Source of the DNA: Allobosea psychrotolerans
GTDB lineage: Bacteria; Pseudomonadota; Alphaproteobacteria; Rhizobiales; Beijerinckiaceae
Assembly: GCF_002917105.1 (NCBI RefSeq)
Contig: NZ_PQFZ01000014.1
Coordinates: 100,521 to 164,520, forward strand
DNA: 64,000 bases
Direction of reading: 5' to 3'
Translations under genes and position numbers: made by a program
The notes under the pieces: model-generated
Told to the model about the DNA's origin: nothing
The model's input: only the letters and a program-made list of their open reading frames with translations
The model's database searches: none
In this document: in pieces, positions 57,303 to 64,000 of the stretch
Position numbering within the stretch: position 1 is the first letter of the stretch
Layout of the letters: the number at the start of each line of letters is the position of its first letter

Positions 57303-58463
57303 TCAGGGCCGGCCATCGATCCAGGTCGCGAGCACGCTTGTCGCGTCGAAGGCAACGAGGTCAGCCCGGTAGCCGGGCACGATCCGCCCAAGCGCCTTGT
57401 CCAGCCCGAGAAAGCAGGCCGGCGTCCGCGAGGCCATGATGAGCGCATCCTCGATCGTCACGCCCATCAGCCTGACCGCATTGCGCACCGCCTCGATCAT
57501 GCCGAGATGCGCGCCTGCGAGCGTGCCTTGCGCATCGGTCAAACGCCCATCCTCCAGCTTGATGGCGCGGCCATGCAGCAGGAACGAGGTCTCATCGGAG
57601 CCGACAAGCGACATCGCATCGGTGACCAGCATCAGCCTGTCGCGCCCCATCGCACGGAAGGCGGCGCGCAGATTGACCGGGTCGACATGCAGGCCATCGC
57701 AGATGATCCCGGCGAAGAGGCGCTCATCCGCCAGCGTCGCGCCGACCACGCCCGGCGCGCGCGGCGCCATCTGCGACATCGCATTGAAGAGATGCGTCAC
57801 GCCCGTCACGCCATCATCCGCAGCAGCCGCGACCTCGGCCGCGGTCGCATCGCTATGGCCGATCGCGATGCGCAGGCCAGCAGCAGCGAGCCGCTTCAGG
57901 ACGGTCCCTTCGACCTGCTCCGGCGCGAGCGTCAAGAACGAACGGCCCGCCATGCCGAACCGCGTCAACAGCGCGATCTCCGCCTCGCCCGGCAAACGGA
58001 TATGCTGTGGCGGATGGATGCCCTTGCGCGCCGGGTTGAGAAAGGGCCCTTCGAGATGAAAGCCCAGCACGCCCGGAACCGCCAGCGCCGCGCCGGCAAT
58101 CGCGGCGAGCGCGATCAAGCGGTCCGGTGCGTCGGTGATCAATGTCGGCAGCAGCCCGGTCGTGCCGAAACGGCGATGCGCGGCAGCCATCGTACGGATC
58201 GTCTCCACGGACGGATCGTCATTGAGCAGGAGGCCCCCGCCACCATTGACCTGGATGTCGATAAAGCCCGGCGCGAGCAGGCTGTCGGCGGGGAGTTGCC
58301 TCGTCGGCAGCCCCGCCGGCGCCTCGTTCGGCTCATGTAGCGCGACGATGACGCCGTCAGTGATCTCAACCGAGCGCGGTCCCAGCATCCGCTCGCCGTC
58401 GAAGAGCTGCGACGCCGCGATCAGATGGGGGCCTTGCCAAGAGGGAGAGGGATCGCGATGCAA
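57303..58463 (-). CDS. nagA: N-acetylglucosamine-6-phosphate deacetylase
   Basis: This NagA of about 386 residues removes acetate from GlcNAc-6-phosphate. Unlike the gene at 28079 it has the full N-terminal domain before PGFIDIQVNGGGG. The metal and catalytic motifs are canonical: HLEGPFLNP, AIGHSDATAAE, THLFNAMSQM, ICDGLHVDP and LVTDAMS. The start is uncertain. TTG 58463 gives the usual length. An earlier TTG at 58520 lies inside an operator-like palindrome. It is divergent from murA and would process GlcNAc-6-P made by the kinase and MurQ. Confidence 0.88.
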   Translation of the reverse strand: MHRDPSPSWQGPHLIAASQLFDGERMLGPRSVEITDGVIVALHEPNEAPAGLPTRQLPADSLLAPGFIDIQVNGGGGLLLNDDPSVETIRTMAAAHRRFGTTGLLPTLITDAPDRLIALAAIAGAALAVPGVLGFHLEGPFLNPARKGIHPPQHIRLPGEAEIALLTRFGMAGRSFLTLAPEQVEGTVLKRLAAAGLRIAIGHSDATAAEVAAAADDGVTGVTHLFNAMSQMAPRAPGVVGATLADERLFAGIICDGLHVDPVNLRAAFRAMGRDRLMLVTDAMSLVGSDETSFLLHGRAIKLEDGRLTDAQGTLAGAHLGMIEAVRNAVRLMGVTIEDALIMASRTPACFLGLDKALGRIVPGYRADLVAFDATSVLATWIDGRP

Positions 58464-58503
58464 GGGCTGAGGACCGTTCGCGCGGCGCGACGCCGCCTTG
58501 TTG

Positions 58504-58525
58504 TGGTCTTGTCTTGACAAGACCA
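58504..58525. promoter_or_regulatory. probable operator of the GntR/UTRA regulator
   Basis: TGGTCTTGTC (58504-58513) and GACAAGACCA (58516-58525) are perfect complements around TT, a 22-base palindrome. TGGTC...GACCA symmetry matches sites of HutC/NagR-type GntR regulators. It sits between divergent nagA and murA, and a TATAAC box follows at 58527-58532. The regulator encoded at 61809 is the obvious ligand-responsive partner. Confidence 0.75.
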
Positions 58526-58561
58526 GTATAACACCATTCAGCTCGTCACAAGAGGAAGCTC

Positions 58562-59821
58562 ATGGATCGGCTCAGGATCATCGGCGGCAAGCGGTTGGAA
58601 GGCGCGGTGACCATCGCCGGCGCCAAGAATGCGAGCCTGCCTCAGATTGCGGCTGCCCTTTTGAGCGACCAGCCGCTGACGCTCAGCAACCTCCCGGCCG
58701 TGAGCGATATCGACAACATGCTGGCGGTCGTCACCGCCCATGGCGCAACGGTCACACGCCATGATCTCCATTCCGCCACGATCGACGCCGGTGCTGCCAA
58801 TGGCGGCGAGACGCCCTACGACACCGTCCGGCGCATGCGCGCCACCGTACTCGTGCTCGGCCCCCTGCTCGCCCGCTTCGGGGCGACGCGGGTCTCGCTG
58901 CCCGGCGGCTGCGCCATCGGTGCCCGCCCGGTCGACCTCCACGTCAAGGCCTTGATGGCGCTGGGCGCCAGGATCGAGATCGAAGGTGGCACGATCGTCG
59001 CCGAGGCGAAGGCGGGGCTGAAGGGCGCACGCATCGTGCTCGGCTCGCCCTCGGTCGGCGCGACCGAGACCGCGATGATGGCCGCGACCCGCGCCAAGGG
59101 CGAGACCGAAATCGTCAACGCGGCGCGCGAGCCGGAGGTCGCCGACCTCGCCGATTGCCTGATCGCCATGGGCGCGCGCATCGAAGGCGTCGGCACGCAC
59201 CGCATCCTGATTGCCGGCGATACCGACTTCCGCGCAACGCAACACCAGATCATCCCCGACCGCATAGAGACTGGCACCTATGCCATCGCCGCCGCCATCA
59301 CCGGCGGCCAGCTCGAACTGACCCATGCCAGGCTCGAACAGATGGCCTCGGTCGCGCAGGTGCTGGAGGCAGCCGGCGTCAGGATCTGGCCGGGCGATCG
59401 CGGCCTGATCGTCTCCGGCGACGGCGCCCTCACCGGCGTCGACATCAGCACCGAGCCCTATCCGGGCTTCCCGACGGATCTGCAGGCGCAGTTCATGGCC
59501 CTGATGACGCAGGCCACTGGTGCGGCGATGATCCGCGAAACCGTGTTCGAGAACCGGTTCATGCATGTGCCGGAATTGCAGCGGCTCGGCGCCAATATCG
59601 CGCTGCAGGGCACGACCGCGCTGGTGCGCGGCGGCTCGCCCCTCAGGGGCGCGCAGGTGATGGCGACCGATTTGCGTGCCTCGGTCTGCCTCGTTCTGGC
59701 AGCGCTGGTCGCCGAGGGCGAGACCATCATCAACCGCGTCTACCATCTCGATCGCGGCTATGAGCAGCTCGACGTCAAGCTGCGCCGCTGCGGCGCCGAC
59801 ATCACCCGGTTGAAGGATTGA
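58562..59821 (+). CDS. murA: UDP-N-acetylglucosamine 1-carboxyvinyltransferase
   Basis: This 419-residue enzyme transfers enolpyruvate from PEP to UDP-GlcNAc, the first step of peptidoglycan precursor synthesis. The N terminus has IAGAKNASLPQ with the conserved lysine-asparagine pair. The catalytic cysteine (target of fosfomycin) is in LPGGCAIGARPVDLH, followed by DLRASVCLVLAAL near the end. All key residues look intact, so it should be active. Its position is odd: it opens a catabolic unit with a GlcNAc/MurNAc-type kinase, MurQ and a GntR regulator. It is likely a second murA. Confidence 0.93.
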   Translation: MDRLRIIGGKRLEGAVTIAGAKNASLPQIAAALLSDQPLTLSNLPAVSDIDNMLAVVTAHGATVTRHDLHSATIDAGAANGGETPYDTVRRMRATVLVLGPLLARFGATRVSLPGGCAIGARPVDLHVKALMALGARIEIEGGTIVAEAKAGLKGARIVLGSPSVGATETAMMAATRAKGETEIVNAAREPEVADLADCLIAMGARIEGVGTHRILIAGDTDFRATQHQIIPDRIETGTYAIAAAITGGQLELTHARLEQMASVAQVLEAAGVRIWPGDRGLIVSGDGALTGVDISTEPYPGFPTDLQAQFMALMTQATGAAMIRETVFENRFMHVPELQRLGANIALQGTTALVRGGSPLRGAQVMATDLRASVCLVLAALVAEGETIINRVYHLDRGYEQLDVKLRRCGADITRLKD

Positions 59822-59826
59822 ACGCG

Positions 59827-60702
59827 GTGTCGGGGCAAGCGCGTCATTATCTGGGCGTCGATGGCGGCGGCACGGGCTGCCGCGCGCGGCTCGAGACGGA
59901 CATGGGCGAGGTGCTCGGCCAGGGTCTGTCGGGACCGGCGGCGACGCGGTTCGGCATCGACAAGGCCTGGACCTCGATCATGACGGCGGTCGAGGCCGCC
60001 CTGCAGGAGGCCGGCATTGCCGGTGAGGCGCGTGGCGCCATCCGCGCCGGCATCGGGCTTGCGGGGCTCGGCCGCAAGGGCGCGCTGGAGGCTCTGCAGG
60101 CCCTGCCCCACCCCTTCGCCGGCATCGCTTTCACCAGCGACGGCTTCGCCGCCTGCCTCGGCGCGCATTCCGGTCAGGACGGCGCGATCGTGATTGCCGG
60201 CACGGGCTCGATGGGGATCGGCCGCGTCGACGGGCGCGAGCTGCGCGTCGGCGGCTATGGCTTCCCGATCTCGGACGAAGGCAGCGGCGCCGATCTCGGC
60301 CTGCAAGCCGTCAGGCTCGCCTTGCGCGCCCATGACGGCCGCCACGAACGCACCGCTTTGCTCGGCGAGGTGATGCAGCGCTTCCAGAACGAGCCGGCAG
60401 AGGCCGTCGCCTGGATGGACCGCGCCACGGCGACGGATTACGCGACCTTCGCTCCCCTGGTGCTGCGCCATGCCAATCAGGGCGACGCGGCCGGCCGGCG
60501 CATCGTCCAGAGCGCGGCCGAGCAGATCGACGGGCTCGTGCGCGCCTTGTTCGACCAGGGCGCGCCGCGCGTCACCCTCCTCGGCGGCCTGTCGAGCTCG
60601 ATCGAGCCCTGGCTCTCGCCCGATGTCCGCCATCGCCTCAAGCCCGCCGACGGCGATGCCGTCTCGGGCGCGATCATCCTGGCGCGGACGATGGAAGCCT
60701 AG
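59827..60702 (+). CDS. BadF/BadG-type sugar kinase (GlcNAc/MurNAc kinase-like)
   Basis: This 291-residue ASKHA-fold kinase phosphorylates an amino sugar at C6 with ATP. YLGVDGGGTGCRARL is the phosphate-1 motif, IAGTGSMGIG and SDEGSGADLG the later ATP and substrate motifs, and LLGGLSSS the adenosine motif. Family members include N-acetylglucosamine kinases and the clostridial MurNAc/GlcNAc kinase MurK, which fits the MurQ neighbour. GTG 59827, nine bases after GAAGGA, is preferred. TTG 59818 overlapping the murA stop is possible. Confidence 0.85.
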   Translation: MSGQARHYLGVDGGGTGCRARLETDMGEVLGQGLSGPAATRFGIDKAWTSIMTAVEAALQEAGIAGEARGAIRAGIGLAGLGRKGALEALQALPHPFAGIAFTSDGFAACLGAHSGQDGAIVIAGTGSMGIGRVDGRELRVGGYGFPISDEGSGADLGLQAVRLALRAHDGRHERTALLGEVMQRFQNEPAEAVAWMDRATATDYATFAPLVLRHANQGDAAGRRIVQSAAEQIDGLVRALFDQGAPRVTLLGGLSSSIEPWLSPDVRHRLKPADGDAVSGAIILARTMEA

Positions 60703-60803
60703 AGGGTGTCACAGGCTCTGACGACAGCCAGGCAACCGGTAATGATCAGGCCGGTGCCCAGGCAAGCGGCGACGAAGGGAAACCGCGCGATCAGGCTGCC
60801 CAT
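60699..60803 (-). CDS. possible 34-residue membrane peptide (weak)
   Basis: An antisense frame in the gap before murQ encodes MGSLIARFPFVAACLGTGLI and continues with ITGCLAVV, one clear hydrophobic span, then a short polar end. No good ribosome site is seen. The start lies within a longer open frame. It is reported because the hydrophobic stretch is uninterrupted and the region is otherwise empty. Confidence is low. Confidence 0.2.
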   Translation of the reverse strand: MGSLIARFPFVAACLGTGLIITGCLAVVRACDTL

Positions 60804-60858
60804 GGCGAGGCGCCACACGCGGCCGGAACGGATTGCGATTGCGGTAGCTTGGACTAAT

Positions 60859-60898
60859 TGGTATCTCTGATCTCGCAAAAGGCATTTAACTGGTATTC
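60859..60898 (+). promoter_or_regulatory. paired TGGTAT half-sites upstream of murQ
   Basis: TGGTATCTCTGA (60859-60870) and TGGTATTCTGA (60891-60901) are near-direct repeats 32 bases apart, about three helical turns. They sit 18 to 57 bases before the murQ ATG. TGGTAT resembles a half-site for a GntR-type regulator, so murQ may have its own controlled promoter. Confidence 0.4.
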
Positions 60899-60915
60899 TG
60901 AGAGCTTGCCGCAAA

Positions 60916-61809
60916 ATGGCGACCGAAGACGTCGATCCCCGATTCACCGATCTCGACGCCTGGCCCTTCGCCAGCGCCATGGAAGCGATGTGGGACGGCC
61001 AGATGGCCGCTGTCGCCGCCGTCCGCAGCGCCCTGCCCGCGCTGACCGCGGCAGCCGCTGCGGCAGCCGAAGTCCTCGGCGAGAGCGGGCGGCTGGTCTA
61101 TGTCGGGGCAGGCACCTCGGGCCGCGTCGCTGTGCAGGACGGCGCCGAATTGCCGCCGACCTTCGACTGGCCGCTGGAGCGCATCGTCTTTGCCATGGCC
61201 GGCGGCCAGGACGCCTTGATCTCGAGCGTCGAAGGCGCCGAGGACGACACTGCCGACGGCATCCGGCGCATGGAAGAAGCGCGGATCGGCCCTGCCGATG
61301 TGGTGATCGGCGTCGCAGCCAGCGGCACCACGCCCTTCACCGTCGCGGCGGTCCAGCGTGCGACGGAGCGCGGCGCGGTGACGATCGGCATCGCCAATAA
61401 TGCCGGCGCGCCATTGCTGGCGGCGGCGCGGTTTCCGGTGCTGGTCGAGACCGGCAGCGAATTGATCGCGGGCTCGACCCGGATGAAGGCAGGCACCGCC
61501 CAGAAGGTCGTGCTCAACCTGATCTCGTCCGGCATCATGCTCCGGCTCGGCCGCGTCTATCGCGGCATGATGGTCAATATGCGCACCGCCAATGCCAAGC
61601 TGAAGCTGCGGGCGCAGCAGATGGTCGCGCGCATCGCCGGCTGCGATGTCGAGGAGGCGGCCGCGGCGCTGCAGATCACGCATGGCGACATCAAGCTCGC
61701 GACGCTGGTCGTGCTCGGCTATGCACCGGAGACGGCAGCCGGCATTCTCGCGCGCAGCGGCGGCAATCTGCGCGTCGCGCTCTCCGATATCGCCGACGGG
61801 ACGGTCTGA
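60916..61809 (+). CDS. murQ: N-acetylmuramic acid 6-phosphate etherase
   Basis: This 297-residue SIS-fold enzyme splits the lactyl ether of MurNAc-6-phosphate to give GlcNAc-6-phosphate and D-lactate. VGAGTSGRVAVQDGAELPPTF is the family signature with the catalytic glutamate. GVAASGTTPFTVAAV and TGSELIAGSTRMKAGTAQK are the second and third conserved blocks. Length and motifs are normal. It is 213 bases after the kinase gene and overlaps the GntR start by one base (TGATG). Its product is the substrate of NagA at 57303. Confidence 0.93.
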   Translation: MATEDVDPRFTDLDAWPFASAMEAMWDGQMAAVAAVRSALPALTAAAAAAAEVLGESGRLVYVGAGTSGRVAVQDGAELPPTFDWPLERIVFAMAGGQDALISSVEGAEDDTADGIRRMEEARIGPADVVIGVAASGTTPFTVAAVQRATERGAVTIGIANNAGAPLLAAARFPVLVETGSELIAGSTRMKAGTAQKVVLNLISSGIMLRLGRVYRGMMVNMRTANAKLKLRAQQMVARIAGCDVEEAAAALQITHGDIKLATLVVLGYAPETAAGILARSGGNLRVALSDIADGTV

Positions 61810-62606
61810 TGCTGCGCATCACCAAGGGCCAACTCATCGAGGCGAGCCCGACGCCGCTCTATCTGCAATTGGCCGAGTTGATCCGCGCCCAGGTCCGCGA
61901 TGGCGCGATCAAGACCGGCGACGCGCTGCCCTCGGAGCGCGAGCTGTCGGACGCAATCGGGATTTCGCGCGTCACCGTGCGCAAATCGCTGGAGGTGCTG
62001 CTGCGGGAGGGCCTGCTCTCGCGCAAGCATGGTTCGGGCACCTATATCGCGCCGCGCATCGAACAGCCGGCGGCGCTGCTGGCCGGGTTCTCGGCCGACA
62101 TGGCAATCCGCGGCCATGCTGCGGGCTCGATCTGGGTCGAAAAGGCGACCGGCCTGCCCACGCCCGACGAGGCCATGGCGCTGGCGCTCTCGCTCGACCA
62201 ACCCGTGCATCGTTTGACGCGCGTGCGCACCGCCGATGACGAGCCCCTCGCGATCGAGCGCGCCGTCATCCCCGCGCGTCATCTGCCCTCTCTGGACGAG
62301 GTCGGCATCTCGCTCTACGCCGCGCTGGAGGCGCGAGGCGCCAAGCCCGTGCGCGGCCTGCAGCGCCTGCAAGCCTCGCTCGCGACCGCCCCCGAAGCGA
62401 AACTGCTATCCGTGCCGGTGGGCGCCGCCATCCTGCGCATCGAGCGCCGCGGCTTCCTGCCCAATGGCACGCCGGTCGAATTCACCCGCTCGGCCTATCG
62501 CGGCGACCGCTATGATTTCGTCGTCGAGGTCCGTGAATTGCGCAGCGAGGGCGGTAAGGTCGACAGCGGCAAAGCCGAAAGCGGCAAGGTCGAGAACGGG
62601 ACCTGA
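61809..62606 (+). CDS. GntR-family regulator with UTRA domain (NagR/HutC type)
   Basis: This 265-residue regulator has an N-terminal winged helix (PSERELSDAIGISRVTVRKSLEVLLREGLLSRKHGSGTY region, about 42-80) and a UTRA effector domain (about 95-240) with FTRSAYRGDRYDF near its end. The last 20 residues are a degenerate GK-E/D-SG repeat. NagR-type proteins respond to GlcN-6-P or GlcNAc-6-P, which this cluster generates. The operator at 58504-58525 is the probable target. Confidence 0.92.
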   Translation: MLRITKGQLIEASPTPLYLQLAELIRAQVRDGAIKTGDALPSERELSDAIGISRVTVRKSLEVLLREGLLSRKHGSGTYIAPRIEQPAALLAGFSADMAIRGHAAGSIWVEKATGLPTPDEAMALALSLDQPVHRLTRVRTADDEPLAIERAVIPARHLPSLDEVGISLYAALEARGAKPVRGLQRLQASLATAPEAKLLSVPVGAAILRIERRGFLPNGTPVEFTRSAYRGDRYDFVVEVRELRSEGGKVDSGKAESGKVENGT

Positions 62607-62612
62607 CAGCGG

Positions 62613-63047
62613 TCAGGACCGCTCGTAGCGCAGGAAATCGCATTCCGCCCCGGCAAAAGACCGGGAATAGCGCGCCGCGATGCGCCAGCCGGAGCGCTCA
62701 TAGAAACGCCGCGCAGCCTGGTTGACCGCGAAGGTTTCGAGCGAGCATGCGCCGCGATCCTGCGCGTCGCCGAGCAAGCTCGCCCCGACGCCCCTGCCCT
62801 GCGCGCTGCGATCGACGAAGAACATGTCGATATGCCCATCCGTGACCAGCGCGAAGCCAAGCGGAACCGCATCCGCAACGATCCTGACGCGTGGCCAGGC
62901 CTCGCTGAAGCGCGCCCGGAAATGCGCCTCGTCGAAAGGCGCCCAGTCGCAATCCGGCAAAAGCGGCGTGAAGACCCTGCGGTAATTGTCGAGCGCCACT
63001 GCGGTGAGCCATGCGACGTCGCGGGCTGTCGCGTTTCGGCAGATCAC
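62613..63047 (-). CDS. GNAT family N-acetyltransferase
   Basis: This 144-residue acetyltransferase starts at GTG 63047, overlapping the stop of the permease gene by four bases. The acetyl-CoA-binding loop is FFVDRSAQGRGVGASLL (the R/Q-x-x-G-x-G/A motif), followed by FAVNQAARRFYERSGW, the usual C-terminal strand-helix. A much longer in-frame extension runs through the permease gene and is spurious. Substrate unknown. Coupling to a peptide-type importer suggests acetylation of an imported compound or toxin. Confidence 0.88.
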   Translation of the reverse strand: MICRNATARDVAWLTAVALDNYRRVFTPLLPDCDWAPFDEAHFRARFSEAWPRVRIVADAVPLGFALVTDGHIDMFFVDRSAQGRGVGASLLGDAQDRGACSLETFAVNQAARRFYERSGWRIAARYSRSFAGAECDFLRYERS

Positions 63048-63913
63048 TGCTCGCCCCTGAGGCGTGGATCGAGGGTGTCGCGCAGGACGTCGCCGAGCAG
63101 GTTGAGCGCGAAGGCCAGGATCAGGATCGCCAGCCCTGAGAACACCGCGCTCCAGGGCGAGAGCAGCAGCACATTGCGCCCCTCCGACAGCATCGTGCCC
63201 AGCGATGGCGCCGGTGGTTGCGTGCCGAGCCCGAGGAAGGAGAGCGAGGCTTCGACCAGGATCGCAGCCGAGAGCAGCAGGCTCGTCTGCACCAGGAGCA
63301 CGCTCGCCAGATTGGGCAGCATATGCACGAAGATGATGCGTGCGTCGGAGGCCCCGATCGCGCGCGCATTCATCACGAAATCGCTCTCGGCCACGACCAG
63401 CGCCGGCCCGCGCAGCAGGCGCGCGAAGATCGGCGTGTAGACCACCGCGATCGCGATCGCGGTCGGGCCGGAGCCTGGACCCAGCATCGCGATGACGCCG
63501 ATGGCGAGCAGGATCACCGGGAAGGCGAAGAGCACATCCATGCAGCGCATGACGATGCGCTCGGTCCAGCCGCGATAATAGGCGGCGACCAGGCCAAGCG
63601 TGCCGCCGATCAGGAGCGCGACGATCACCGCCGCAGCCGAGATAGCGAGCGAAGCGCGCAGGCCATGGATCAATCGCGACAGCAGATCGCGGCCGAACTG
63701 GTCGGCGCCGAGCCAATGCGCCGCGCTCGGCCCCTTCAAACGGGCCAGGATGTCCTGCGCCAGCGGATCGTAAGGTGAGATCCAGGGCGCCAGCACCGCG
63801 ACGAGGACGAGCAGGATCACGGCGCTCGCTGCGACGACCAGCAGCTTCGGCGTCTTGCCTGTCTTGGGCGTCTTGCCTGTCTTTGGGGTCTCGCCGGCCA
63901 TGGCAGCGCTCAC
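63044..63913 (-). CDS. peptide-type ABC transporter permease, DppC type
   Basis: This 289-residue inner-membrane permease has an unusual lysine/threonine-rich N-terminal tail containing a tandem KTGKTP repeat before the first helix. The motif LGADQFGRDLLSRLIHGLRASL is diagnostic of the family, the coupling loop is FVMNARAIGASDARII, and it ends NLLGDVLRDTLDPRLRGEQ. The start is GTG 63913, overlapping the upstream permease stop. ATG 63901 is an alternative. It belongs to an operon that enters from the right edge. Confidence 0.92.
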   Translation of the reverse strand: MSAAMAGETPKTGKTPKTGKTPKLLVVAASAVILLVLVAVLAPWISPYDPLAQDILARLKGPSAAHWLGADQFGRDLLSRLIHGLRASLAISAAAVIVALLIGGTLGLVAAYYRGWTERIVMRCMDVLFAFPVILLAIGVIAMLGPGSGPTAIAIAVVYTPIFARLLRGPALVVAESDFVMNARAIGASDARIIFVHMLPNLASVLLVQTSLLLSAAILVEASLSFLGLGTQPPAPSLGTMLSEGRNVLLLSPWSAVFSGLAILILAFALNLLGDVLRDTLDPRLRGEQ

Positions 63914-64000
63914 AGCCGCACGCGCGGATCGATCAGCACATACAGCAGATCGACCACGAAATTGACCAGCACGAAGGCGAAGGTGATGACGAGGATGGTC
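63910..64000 (-). CDS. peptide-type ABC transporter permease, DppB type (C-terminal fragment)
   Basis: The last 29 residues of a DppB-type permease are visible, cut by the window edge. The hydrophobic final helix is followed by DLLYVLIDPRVRL, the standard family ending, and the stop codon overlaps the next gene by four bases. The rest of the importer lies outside the window. Confidence 0.88.
   Translation of the reverse strand, partial: TILVITFAFVLVNFVVDLLYVLIDPRVRL

Noticed and set aside
62613..63716. Apparent 367-residue fusion ending in the GNAT domain
   Set aside because: The N-terminal two thirds is a frame shadow of the DppC-type permease. GTG 63047 overlapping the permease stop is the sensible start.
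1..64000. CRISPR arrays, tRNA/rRNA genes, phage or toxin-antitoxin modules
   Set aside because: No regularly spaced repeats, tRNA-like cloverleaf ends, or recognisable phage, toxin or antitoxin proteins were seen. All gaps are accounted for by short regulatory regions or palindromic repeats.

Overview
The window is GC-rich alphaproteobacterial chromosome, most likely from the Hyphomicrobiales (Bosea- or rhizobium-like). The basis is codon and base bias, the density of ABC importers, Tat-exported solute-binding proteins and three dispersed palindromic repeat families of a kind common in that order. Placement to genus is inference. No rRNA, tRNA, CRISPR, phage or insertion-sequence gene was seen. 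Almost everything is uptake and catabolism, arranged as regulator + importer + enzymes.

Layout. 1-189: tail of an acyl-CoA dehydrogenase. 469-6555: FGGY kinase, SDR dehydrogenase, ribose/fructose-type ABC importer and nucleoside hydrolase, probably a nucleoside/pentose or polyol operon. 6632-7153: an unrecognised helical protein. 7386-14898: a complete Dpp/Opp-type peptide importer with two tandem binding proteins. 14986-30405: a carbohydrate island with three paralogous Tat-type binding proteins served by one permease/ATPase set, two Gfo/Idh/MocA dehydrogenases, an AGE-family epimerase, a GntR regulator, mannonate dehydratase (uxuA), a ROK regulator and a divergent NagB/NagA pair.

30767-37116 (minus): GntR-led operon with a spermidine/putrescine-type importer (PotBC fused in one chain), a class I amidotransferase and an M24-fold protein that has lost metal ligands. 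37518-40175: a 6PGDH-like dehydrogenase, then an Lrp/AsnC regulator divergent from a saccharopine/lysine-dehydrogenase-like enzyme. 40387-48135: M81 MlrC-type protein, YtcJ-type amidohydrolase, a peptide-type binding protein with two permeases but no ATPase, and an M14 AstE/AspA-type deacylase. 48153-55273 (minus): iclR - fused hydantoinase/oxoprolinase hyuAB - OPT transporter - aroM, with a clear IclR-like operator.

55672-62606: two divergent units around a 22-bp operator-like palindrome. nagA-dgoK-dgoA run leftward. murA - BadF-family (MurK-like) kinase - murQ - GntR/UTRA regulator run rightward. Together these can take MurNAc/GlcNAc to GlcN-6-P, with a biosynthetic-type MurA unexpectedly inside the unit. 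The window ends in a further Dpp-type permease pair (minus) and a GNAT acetyltransferase.

Best candidates for something new: the three-receptor sugar island (14986-30405), murA inside a cell-wall-sugar salvage unit, and a 13-codon coupled leader ORF before the amidohydrolase. Recurrent GC hairpins placed beside binding-protein genes look like a common way of setting receptor/permease ratios.
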